64,000 nt of DNA. Source: Pseudomonas nabeulensis (GTDB lineage Bacteria > Pseudomonadota > Gammaproteobacteria > Pseudomonadales > Pseudomonadaceae). The notes beneath the pieces are model-generated. The model did not search any database and had not been told where the DNA came from. It was given only the letters and a program-made list of their open reading frames with translations. Every line of letters starts with the position of its first letter. Position 1 is the first letter of the stretch. Below, in pieces: positions 37,806-45,828 of this stretch. The position numbers were made by a program, and so were the translations under genes. The DNA lies in NCBI RefSeq assembly GCF_004682045.1, contig NZ_QUZT01000009.1, positions 1 through 64,000 on the forward strand. The letters are read 5' to 3'.

Positions 37806-39407
37806 TTACTTATCTAGACTCACGCCGTAGAAGGGCGTCAGGCCGAAGGGGCTGATCTTGAAGTCTTTGACTTCCTTGCGCAGTGGCTGGAAAACCGTCG
37901 AGTTTGCGATAGGCGTTATAGGGACTTGTTCCTTAAGTATTTTTTGCGCCTGTTGATACCACTTGATGCGCTGCTCGCGATCACTGCTGAGCTTGGCCTG
38001 CTGCACCAGCTTGTCGTAGGCTGGGTTACACCATTTGGCGTAGTTGCTGCCTTTCACCGCAGCACAACTGTAGAGCACGCCGAGCCAGTTATCCGGGTCG
38101 CCGTTGTCGCCGGTCCAGCCATAAATCATCGCGTCATGTTCGCCATTTTTGGCGCGCTTGATGTACTCGCCCCACTCATAGCTGACGATATTGGCCTTGA
38201 TGCCGATCTTTTCCCAATCCTGCTGGATCATTTGGGCCGACATGCGTGCATTCGGATTGGACGCGCGCTGGACGGTCATGGCCCACAGGTTGATGGTCGT
38301 TCCAGGTGCAACGCCTGCTTCTTTTAGTAGCGCCTTGGCCTTGGCTGGATCGTGGGGCGCATCCTTGATATTCGGGTCATAAGACCACTGCGCCGGCGGC
38401 AGGGCGTTCTGCGCCAATTGCCCGGCGCCCTGGTACACGGCCTTGATGATCGCCGGCTTGTCGATGGCCATGTCCAAGGCCTGGCGCACCTTGAGCTGGT
38501 CCAGCGGCGGGTGGGTCACGTTGTAGGCGAGAAAGCCCAGGTTGAAACCGGCTTGTTGCAGCACGCGCAGGTTGGGGTCTTGCTTCATCACCTCGATGTC
38601 GGCAGGGCGCGGGTAGCCGCTGACCTGGCACTCGCCGGCCTTGAGTTTTTGCAGGCGCGAAGCGGCGTCGGGGGTGATGGCGAACACCAGGTTGTCGAGC
38701 TTCACATCCTCGGGTTTCCAATACTGTTTATTGGCTGTGTAGCGAATCTGCGAGTCCTTCTGGTAGCGCTTGAACACAAAAGGCCCGGTGCCCACCGGCT
38801 TCTGGTTGATGTCCTCGGCCTTGCCTTGCTTGAGCAACTGGGCGGCGTATTCGGCAGACTGCACCGAGGCGAAGCTCATGGCCAGGTTCTGCACAAACGA
38901 CGCATCGACGTTATTGAGGTTGAAGCGCACGGTGTGCTCGTCGAGCTTGTCGAGACTCTTGATCGTGGTGTTCAGGCCCATGTCGGTGAAGTACGGCGAC
39001 TCGGAGGGGTAGGCCTTGCGGAACGGGCTGTTGGCATCCAGCAGGCGGTTGAAGGTGAACAGCACGTCATCCGCGTTGAAATCGCGAGTGGGGGTGAAGA
39101 AGTCGGTGGTGTGGAATTTGACGCCATCCCGCAGGTGGAAGGTATACGCCAGGCCGTCCTTCGACACGTCCCAGCTTGTCGCCAGGCCGGGTTCGACCTC
39201 GGTGCCACCGCGTTTGAACTGGGTCAGGCGGTTGAACACCGTTTCGGCGGAAGCATCGAAATCGGTGCCGCTGGTGTACTGGCTAGGGTCGAAACCGGCG
39301 GGGCTGGCTTCGGAGCAGTAGACCAGGGTGGTGGCGGCCTGGGCCATCGGCATGAATGCCAGCAGGCCGGCGGCGAGGAGCAGCGGTTTGAAGGTGATTC
39401 TTTCCAT
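37806..39407 (-). CDS. dppA: Dipeptide-binding protein, DppA paralogue (first of the array)
   Basis: The 533-residue periplasmic binding protein has a signal peptide (LLAAGLLAFMPMAQAATT), then LVYCSEASPAGFDPSQYTSG, GLAYTFHLRDGVKFHTT, WAMTVQRASNPNARMSAQM and GWTGDNGDPDNWLGVLYSCAA. It ends TPFYGVSLDK. It corresponds by position to P. aeruginosa dppA1 (PA4496). A terminator for the upstream toxin-like gene at 39448-39476 suggests an independent promoter. Confidence 0.92.
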   Translation of the reverse strand: MERITFKPLLLAAGLLAFMPMAQAATTLVYCSEASPAGFDPSQYTSGTDFDASAETVFNRLTQFKRGGTEVEPGLATSWDVSKDGLAYTFHLRDGVKFHTTDFFTPTRDFNADDVLFTFNRLLDANSPFRKAYPSESPYFTDMGLNTTIKSLDKLDEHTVRFNLNNVDASFVQNLAMSFASVQSAEYAAQLLKQGKAEDINQKPVGTGPFVFKRYQKDSQIRYTANKQYWKPEDVKLDNLVFAITPDAASRLQKLKAGECQVSGYPRPADIEVMKQDPNLRVLQQAGFNLGFLAYNVTHPPLDQLKVRQALDMAIDKPAIIKAVYQGAGQLAQNALPPAQWSYDPNIKDAPHDPAKAKALLKEAGVAPGTTINLWAMTVQRASNPNARMSAQMIQQDWEKIGIKANIVSYEWGEYIKRAKNGEHDAMIYGWTGDNGDPDNWLGVLYSCAAVKGSNYAKWCNPAYDKLVQQAKLSSDREQRIKWYQQAQKILKEQVPITPIANSTVFQPLRKEVKDFKISPFGLTPFYGVSLDK

Positions 39408-39447
39408 GTAGACCCCTGAAGTGGCAGGGTTAGCCTGCCCAAACGAA

Positions 39448-39476
39448 AACGGCGTTAACCGAGGTTACCGCCGTTC
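39448..39476 (-). terminator. Intrinsic terminator after the toxin-like gene
   Basis: AACGGCGGTAACC and GGTTAACGCCGTT pair around a short loop and are followed on the minus strand by TTCGTTT. This isolates the toxin-like gene from the dppA array. Confidence 0.8.
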
Positions 39477-39494
39477 AGGGGGATGTTTAAATAA

Positions 39495-42400
39495 TCATTT
39501 CAGCACGAGCGTGAACTCAATGTTGGACGGCGCGTGTTTGTCGATAACGTAAACCCTGGCGGCGTCCTTGATCTCATTGCTTTCGGTGATTGTAAAAGTC
39601 CGTTTGGTGGTGATTTCAACCTCCGGTATTTTGTATCGATCAGCCTCCGGCTGGCTGATGGTGTTCTTGCTCACAAAGTTGACGTTGGCGCGGTTCGCGC
39701 TGGCGTCATATCTGATGATGATCTCCGTGTCCTTGCCGCCCAGGTAAAACCCGTCCTGCAGTCCGGTGGAATCCTGGTTCAGATAGTTCGAGGCCGGCGC
39801 CAGGGAGCCTTGATGAGCCACCTCGGAAATACGTGCCCGCAACATGGGATCAGGCACCAGCGTTTCAAATTGGCGGAGTCTTTCCGCTGTTTTTTCCAGG
39901 CCGTCTTGCGCCGTGCTCTTGAGCTCGGTACGCACTTCATTCGCTCCTTCCTTGACGACGACTGAGTAGTTGAAGCGCGAGAGGTCCTTGGTGAATTGTT
40001 CCGAATACTCGCTGGCACTGAAGTCCGAGGGGCCGGCGGCCTCTATCGTATCGACCTTGAAATTGTCTTCTGCCAGGTTCCAGGAAACGCCGATTTTGGA
40101 TTTTATGACGCCGTTTTCTTCAATATTGCGGTTGGAGTAGTCATAGGTGACGTTGTCGTCCATTTTCAAATAGTCATCGATCTGTTCGGCACCTTTGATT
40201 TTTTTGCCTTCCAAATCAACAAATGCGTCGGAGATTTTTGGCGCTGCCTTGGTTTCATCTACCGATGGTCGCGACGGTTTGCTCCACGGCCACTTCCCGC
40301 CTGGGCCGATACCTCGCGCCCATTCGCCGTCAGCTGTTGCGTGAACGGTCATCACCGGCTTGCCTGTGTCACGGTCAATGACTTGCACGTAATCATTGCT
40401 TGGCTTGAAGTCACCTTTGATCTCAAACACCTGACGAACGCCGGTCGCATCGGTGTATCGGATAAACCAATGGTCTGTGCCTGATGCCTGATCTTTTACC
40501 TGATAAATGCCTTTTCCATTACGGGTGGCGTTTTCAATAAGTTGCTCACCGTTCGGTACTGCGTAGGCGCTGATATTTCCCGCTTGGCTGGGCTGCAACC
40601 GGTTGACTTCGGGGAGCGCCGGGGCACTTTCAATCCGGGGCCGCTCGCCTGGGGCAAGGGCGCGCGGGGGCTCCTGCGGTACAGCGAAGGGGTCCTCCAC
40701 CGATCCGCTGGCCGCGGCCGAAAACAACGTGTTCAGCACCCCATCGAATGCCTTGGACGCACCGTCCTTGCGCTCGGCCTCGGTATCGCCGGATGACCCT
40801 TTTTCCGCCCCCAGCGCCACTTCGCTCAATCCGGTGACAACAGCCAGCGCCGCGACCGGCGCAGCAATGGGCGCCAGCTTGGCCAGCAGGCCTGCGGCTA
40901 CGGTGATGTCGTTCAGCCAGGTGTCGCGAATCACTTCGCTGTTGGACTTGATCACAACGTCAGCATCGCTGTTCATGCGTTCTTTGGCGGCGGTTGCCAG
41001 GGTGGAGAACACATCGCCTTCAATGGCCGCGTGGCTGTCATTGATGGCTGGGCCATTCAATTTTCCGTTGGCCATTTTTTCAAGGAGCGTGTCCAGCCCT
41101 TCGGTTTTTTCGCCAACATGCGTGAACCACAGTACGGGCATCAACACCTTGGCCGCTTTGGCCGCAAACCCGGCTTCATGGTCCTGGCGGTAGCTCAACG
41201 GAAAGTGAGCGACCAGTGCTTCGCGTTTTTTCGGATCCCTGGTTTGGTCAACCACCCACTGGTTCAGTGTGTCCATGGAGTCGAACCTTAAAAAGGACGG
41301 CTCGGCACCCGGTATATAGAGCACTTGTCGACCACCGTCGGCAGCGCTGAATCGCACAATGTCGCTGGACGTAAAGCCTTGGATGTTCAACCCATGCGTG
41401 CGAACGAGACCGTTGACGGGAGCCTCGGCCTTGAGCTGCTCAACGCTTAGCGGCGTGTTCTCGTCGAGTGGCAGGTTGGACGCGGCGCCCATGACCAAGC
41501 GGTAGTCTTCGCGGGTGAATTTATGTTCGGGCGCTTGCAGTGCCTGTTCAGCGGTTGGCTTGCCTTCGTAAGCCGTGAGTTGCTTGCGCGCCTGGTAGGC
41601 GAACTCTCCTTTTATCGCGGTCTGGTAGTTCTCGGTATGGGCACTCCAGAAGTTGTCGATTTTCTGGGTCATCTGCGTCTGGAAGTCGGTTTTCCAACTG
41701 GCATGCATGAGCGCGGAAGGCGCGAGGGGAAATTGGTTGTGGGCGCCGTATCCACCCTTGGTACTTTGGCCTGGACCGGCCAGGTACAAACCGGCTTCCA
41801 GGTCCAGATTGCCGGGCACGCCGTCATGCTCATTGAAGTTTTTCAGCAGGGCATCCGGCAGGCGCAACGAGGAATAGGGTTCTTCATTGAGGTGTTCCCA
41901 GCCCGTGACGGTCGCCGTGTCATTGCTGAGCGGGGTGTTGGCGCCCTTGAAGCGGTTTAGATAGATCGTATCGGCATCGACTTGCTTGCCGGTCAATTCG
42001 AAAATCAACTTCTGCGCCCACTGCTTGGCTTCCTCCCGCGTATTGGGCAACTGAGTGGCCACGTCCACCGCCAAGCGCTTGTACTCCAGGGCTTGCGGGG
42101 CCGTGCTGTAGAACCTGGCGGCATTCTGTTTTTGCACGTCCAGGGCGTGCGCTGATCGGCTGCTGGCTGGGCGCACGCGGTCGTCCGCCGGGATCGGGTC
42201 GAACGCTTTCTGGTGCTCCAGGTGCCTGATTTGCTCGCTGGCCTGGGAGCGCTTCGAAGGGAGAGCAATACCCTGGAAGTTCGCGACCACCTTCGCGCTG
42301 ACCTGATTAAAACCGTTGCCGAATCGCACACGCAACCCGCCTTTGTCTTCCGGGGCTATCACCTTGGCAGCGGCCAGCAGAGGGGCTGAGATCTGCCCCC

Positions 42401-42791
42401 AACCAGACGTGTCCGAGAGCGAAAACGTTTTGAGTGTTCCGTCGGCCTCGGCTGACAGCGTGCCTTTGGACGGGTCGACTGAAAGCAGGGCGGATGCCTC
42501 GATCTTCTGGTCGCGCAGCCAGCCTTGGACAACCGGGTGCTCCACTTGCGCTCGATACAATTCAAGCCATTGGCCCAATGTGCTTTGGGATGGAACCTTT
42601 ATAAGGCCGGGATCGCTACGTAGAATTTTGCGCTGCACGGCTTCCAGGTAGGCGTTGAGCAGCGCTGTCTCGTGAGGCGATGGGGGGGCGACGGGCTGGT
42701 TTTGTGACGCCTGTGTACTGGCTGATGATATCGGTGAGTCGCCGGGGTGTCGTTGCAAGGGAGAGATGGGGTGAACGGGAGAGATAGACAT
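39495..42791 (-). CDS. Large DUF6543-type (dermonecrotic-toxin-like) protein, putative effector
   Basis: The 1098-residue protein starts with a Ser/Pro-rich disordered stretch (about 1-40) and has no signal peptide. An all-helical region follows. Segments such as LAVDVATQLPNTREEAKQWA near 240 and VLYIPGAEPSFLRFDSMDTL near 490 are typical of the large Pseudomonas DUF6543/dermonecrotic-toxin-like proteins. A hydrophobic stretch at about 624-660 (LLAKLAPIAAPVAALAVVTG) could insert in a membrane. The last 350 residues match nothing I know and may carry the activity. Base composition looks more AT-rich than its neighbours, most clearly at the C-terminal end. It stands alone, with its own terminator, inside an otherwise conserved gene order. 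No immunity or secretion gene is adjacent. Confidence 0.6.
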   Translation of the reverse strand: MSISPVHPISPLQRHPGDSPISSASTQASQNQPVAPPSPHETALLNAYLEAVQRKILRSDPGLIKVPSQSTLGQWLELYRAQVEHPVVQGWLRDQKIEASALLSVDPSKGTLSAEADGTLKTFSLSDTSGWGQISAPLLAAAKVIAPEDKGGLRVRFGNGFNQVSAKVVANFQGIALPSKRSQASEQIRHLEHQKAFDPIPADDRVRPASSRSAHALDVQKQNAARFYSTAPQALEYKRLAVDVATQLPNTREEAKQWAQKLIFELTGKQVDADTIYLNRFKGANTPLSNDTATVTGWEHLNEEPYSSLRLPDALLKNFNEHDGVPGNLDLEAGLYLAGPGQSTKGGYGAHNQFPLAPSALMHASWKTDFQTQMTQKIDNFWSAHTENYQTAIKGEFAYQARKQLTAYEGKPTAEQALQAPEHKFTREDYRLVMGAASNLPLDENTPLSVEQLKAEAPVNGLVRTHGLNIQGFTSSDIVRFSAADGGRQVLYIPGAEPSFLRFDSMDTLNQWVVDQTRDPKKREALVAHFPLSYRQDHEAGFAAKAAKVLMPVLWFTHVGEKTEGLDTLLEKMANGKLNGPAINDSHAAIEGDVFSTLATAAKERMNSDADVVIKSNSEVIRDTWLNDITVAAGLLAKLAPIAAPVAALAVVTGLSEVALGAEKGSSGDTEAERKDGASKAFDGVLNTLFSAAASGSVEDPFAVPQEPPRALAPGERPRIESAPALPEVNRLQPSQAGNISAYAVPNGEQLIENATRNGKGIYQVKDQASGTDHWFIRYTDATGVRQVFEIKGDFKPSNDYVQVIDRDTGKPVMTVHATADGEWARGIGPGGKWPWSKPSRPSVDETKAAPKISDAFVDLEGKKIKGAEQIDDYLKMDDNVTYDYSNRNIEENGVIKSKIGVSWNLAEDNFKVDTIEAAGPSDFSASEYSEQFTKDLSRFNYSVVVKEGANEVRTELKSTAQDGLEKTAERLRQFETLVPDPMLRARISEVAHQGSLAPASNYLNQDSTGLQDGFYLGGKDTEIIIRYDASANRANVNFVSKNTISQPEADRYKIPEVEITTKRTFTITESNEIKDAARVYVIDKHAPSNIEFTLVLK

Positions 42792-42936
42792 AAATTCGGT
42801 TCTCGTGAGTTAAACGAACGCCTGGGCAGCACTCCCTGTAGCTGCGGCGTTGTTTGTGTCGTGAAAACCGGGTGACTGATTCCAACGGATGTGCTGCGGT
42901 ATGTGACCTTGCCGTATGAAGCCTCTCCCAAAAAAA

Positions 42937-42966
42937 AAGGCGCAAACCTTGAAGGGATGCGCCTTT
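42937..42966 (-). terminator. Intrinsic terminator after the SIMPL-domain gene
   Basis: AAGGCGCA and TGCGCCTT form a hairpin; on the minus strand a T-run (42930-42938 read in reverse) follows. Confidence 0.85.
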
Positions 42967-42986
42967 TCTGCCGCTGAGTACAGTGG

Positions 42987-43697
42987 TTATTGCAGCACTT
43001 CAATCACGCCATCCGCACTCATATTGACCTGGCTGGTGCCGGCTTCTACTTCGGGTGTCGGCGCCGAATCCGCCATGGCCGCTTTCATCATCATGCCGCC
43101 ACGGGCATAGGGTTGTGGATAACCGTTGGTGTTGAAGTTCAGGTTGACGATTTTGTAACCCTTGCCGCCCAAGGCATCGGTGGCCAATTGCGCACGCGCC
43201 TTGAATGCTGCGACGGCGTCTTTGAGCAGCGCGTCTTCACTGGTCTTGCGTGTGGCGTCGGCGATGGCGAAGTCCATGCTGTCCATTTTCAGGGTGTTCA
43301 GCAGCTCGCCGGTGAGTTTGGACAGCGCCGGGAAGTCCGCGCTTTCCAGACGCAGCTCGGCGCGTTCACGCCAGCCAGTGATCTTCTGGTTCTTGCTGTC
43401 GTAGATCGGGTAGCTGTTGCGGCTGCCCTGGCGCAGGGTCACGCCTTTGACTTCGCGGGCCTGGCCGAGGGCTTTATTCATGGTGGTGGTGATTTCGGCG
43501 GCGAGCTTGGCCGGGTCGCTGTTCTGGGATTCGGTGTAGAGGGTCACGATCATTTTGTCGCGGGCCACCTCCTGGCTGACCTCGGCGCGCAGGGAAATCT
43601 GGTTGTAGTTCAGAGCGTCGGCGGCCAATGCGGGGAGGCTGGCAAAGGTGGCGGCACTGAGGGTGATAACGGCTGCACTGCGAGTGAAACGAGACAT
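42987..43697 (-). CDS. Periplasmic SIMPL-domain protein (DUF541, YggE-like)
   Basis: The 236-residue protein has a signal peptide (FTRSAAVITLSAATFASLPALAADA) and a SIMPL domain with the characteristic start ISLRAEVSQEVARDKMIVTLYTE and NGYPQPYARGGMMMKA near the end. E. coli YggE lowers oxidative stress, but the mechanism is unknown. I use ATG 43697, with AAGGAG upstream. It corresponds by position to P. aeruginosa PA4495 and is divergent from roxS. Confidence 0.85.
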   Translation of the reverse strand: MSRFTRSAAVITLSAATFASLPALAADALNYNQISLRAEVSQEVARDKMIVTLYTESQNSDPAKLAAEITTTMNKALGQAREVKGVTLRQGSRNSYPIYDSKNQKITGWRERAELRLESADFPALSKLTGELLNTLKMDSMDFAIADATRKTSEDALLKDAVAAFKARAQLATDALGGKGYKIVNLNFNTNGYPQPYARGGMMMKAAMADSAPTPEVEAGTSQVNMSADGVIEVLQ

Positions 43698-43914
43698 TTG
43701 AGCTCCTTGAGGATGCCGTGTAGGCATAGCGTGTTCGGTATGACTGTAGACGGTGGCATCCGGTTCTTCGGGTTTACACATTCGCAACAATTACGCGAGT
43801 GGCGACGAACGGTCATTTGCCCGGCCTGCGGCAAAGAGCCACACACGCCGTGTCGGCGGGCCTGCTTCGTTTATACTTGCGCCGATCCACCCGCAGCGCT
43901 CACCGGGAGAGCTC

Positions 43915-45177
43915 ATGCTCGCCGCCGTAAAACTGACTTCCGCCACTCGCCAGAACCTATGGCGCCTGACGTTCATTCGCACCCTGGTCCTGGCCGCACA
44001 AGCCGGCTCCGTCGGGCTCGCCTATTGGTTCGACCTGCTGCCGCTGCCGTGGCTGCAATTGGGTGTGACCCTGGCCTTCTCCACCGTGCTGTGTGTGTTC
44101 ACCGCCATCCGGCTGCGCACCACGTGGCCGGTGACCGAACTGGAATACGCGCTGCAATTGGCCTGTGACCTGTTTATCCACAGTGTGCTGCTGTACTTTT
44201 CCGGTGGCTCCACCAACCCGTTCGTGTCGTATTACCTGGTGCCGTTGACGATTGCCGCGGTGACCTTGCCATGGCGCTACTCGGTGGTGCTGTCTGGGAT
44301 CGCCCTGACGTTGTACACCCTGTTGCTGGCGCGCTTCTATCCGCTGCAAACCTTCCCCATCGCCCGGGAAAACCTGCAGATCTACGGGATGTGGTTGAGC
44401 TTCGCCCTGTCCGCCGCAGTCATCACCTTTTTCGCCGCACGCATGGCCGAAGAGCTGCGTCGCCAGGAAGAACTGCGCGCCATCCGTCGCGAAGAAGGCC
44501 TGCGCGACCAGCAATTGTTAGCAGTGGCCACCCAGGCTGCCGGCGCCGCCCATGAGTTGGGCACCCCGCTGGCGACCATGAGCGTGCTGCTCAACGAAAT
44601 GACCCAGGATCATCACGACCCGGCGTTGCAGGAAGACCTCGGCGTGCTGCGCGAACAGGTCAAGCAGTGCAAGCAGACCTTGCAACAACTGGTGCGTGCC
44701 GCCGAAGCCAATCGCCGCCTGGCGGTGGAAATGCAGGACGTGACCCAGTGGCTCGACGAAGCCCTGAACCGCTGGCACCTGATGCGGCCCGAAGCCAGCT
44801 ATCGCTTCAACCTGCTGGGGCAGGGCGCTGTGCCGCGCATGGCGCCGCCGCCGGACCTGACCCAGGCGCTGCTCAACCTGCTGAACAACGCCGCCGACGC
44901 CTGCCCCGAAGGCTTGGGCGTACAGTTGGACTGGGATGCCGAAGACGTGACCATCAGCATTCGTGACCACGGCGCGGGCGTGCCGTTGGCCATTGCCGAG
45001 CAAATCGGCAAACCGTTCTTTACCACCAAGGGCAAAGGCTTCGGCCTGGGCCTGTTTTTGAGCAAGGCCAGCGTGACCCGCGCGGGCGGCTCAGTGAAGC
45101 TCTATAGTCATGAGGAAGGCGGCACGCTCACCGAGCTGCGCCTGCCCCGTGTCGCACGAGGAGATATCGATGAGTGA
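43915..45177 (+). CDS. roxS: Redox-sensing histidine kinase RoxS (RegB/PrrB family)
   Basis: This 420-residue membrane kinase has about six N-terminal helices carrying the quinone-binding heptapeptide GGSTNPF at residues 97-103. The dimerisation/phosphoacceptor region has His213 in AAHELGTPLAT, followed by the redox-active Cys252 in QVKQCKQTL, both conserved in RegB. The ATPase domain ends with GKGFGLGLFLSKA. It should sense the respiratory chain redox state and phosphorylate RoxR, which in P. aeruginosa controls terminal oxidases such as the cyanide-insensitive oxidase. ATG 43915 follows GGGAGA. Its end overlaps roxR by eight bases. Confidence 0.94.
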   Translation: MLAAVKLTSATRQNLWRLTFIRTLVLAAQAGSVGLAYWFDLLPLPWLQLGVTLAFSTVLCVFTAIRLRTTWPVTELEYALQLACDLFIHSVLLYFSGGSTNPFVSYYLVPLTIAAVTLPWRYSVVLSGIALTLYTLLLARFYPLQTFPIARENLQIYGMWLSFALSAAVITFFAARMAEELRRQEELRAIRREEGLRDQQLLAVATQAAGAAHELGTPLATMSVLLNEMTQDHHDPALQEDLGVLREQVKQCKQTLQQLVRAAEANRRLAVEMQDVTQWLDEALNRWHLMRPEASYRFNLLGQGAVPRMAPPPDLTQALLNLLNNAADACPEGLGVQLDWDAEDVTISIRDHGAGVPLAIAEQIGKPFFTTKGKGFGLGLFLSKASVTRAGGSVKLYSHEEGGTLTELRLPRVARGDIDE

Positions 45178-45730
45178 CGAGATCCAAGTCGAAGGCGAAG
45201 AACTGCCGCACCTGCTGCTGGTAGATGACGACGCCACCTTTACCCGCGTGATGGCGCGCGCCATGAGCCGTCGCGGCTTTCGCGTAAGCACCGCATGTTC
45301 TGCCGAAGAGGGCCTGACTATCGCCCAGGCCGACCTGCCGGACTACGCCGCCCTCGACCTGAAAATGGACGGCGACTCCGGCCTGGTGCTGCTGCCCAAG
45401 CTGCTGGAACTCGACCCGGAAATGCGCGTGGTGATCCTCACCGGTTACTCCAGCATTGCCACCGCCGTCGAGGCGATCAAGCGCGGCGCATGCAACTACC
45501 TGTGCAAGCCGGCGGATGCCGACGACGTGCTGGCTGCGTTGCTGTCCGAGCATGCCGACCTGGATACCCTAGTGCCGGAAAACCCGATGTCGGTGGACCG
45601 CCTGCAGTGGGAACACATACAGCGCGTGCTCACTGAACACGAAGGCAACATCTCCGCCACTGCCCGCGCCCTGGGCATGCATCGCCGCACCTTGCAGCGT
45701 AAGTTGCAGAAGCGTCCGGTTCGCCGCTGA
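45170..45730 (+). CDS. roxR: Redox response regulator RoxR (RegA/PrrA family)
   Basis: The 186-residue regulator has a receiver domain (LLLVDDDATFTRVM) with phosphoacceptor Asp63 in YAALDLKMDGDSG, a proline-free linker and a C-terminal Fis-type helix-turn-helix (ISATARALGMHRRTLQRKL). It starts within the roxS 3' end, with CGAGGAG as RBS, so the pair is translationally coupled. A perfect hairpin follows at 45768-45795. Confidence 0.94.
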   Translation: MSDEIQVEGEELPHLLLVDDDATFTRVMARAMSRRGFRVSTACSAEEGLTIAQADLPDYAALDLKMDGDSGLVLLPKLLELDPEMRVVILTGYSSIATAVEAIKRGACNYLCKPADADDVLAALLSEHADLDTLVPENPMSVDRLQWEHIQRVLTEHEGNISATARALGMHRRTLQRKLQKRPVRR

Positions 45731-45767
45731 ACGTAGTCTGAACAATTCGCTCAGGCCGCACGGAGCC

Positions 45768-45795
45768 TTGAACCGATCGTCTATGATCGGTTCAA
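45768..45795. promoter_or_regulatory. Perfect 11-bp inverted repeat between roxR and the ABC exporter gene
   Basis: TTGAACCGATC and GATCGGTTCAA face each other around GTCTAT. No T-run follows, so it may be an operator for the downstream gene or an mRNA-stabilising hairpin after roxR rather than a full terminator. Confidence 0.5.
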
Positions 45796-45828
45796 ACGCC
45801 TGTCACATTTTCTTACAGAGCCTGAACG

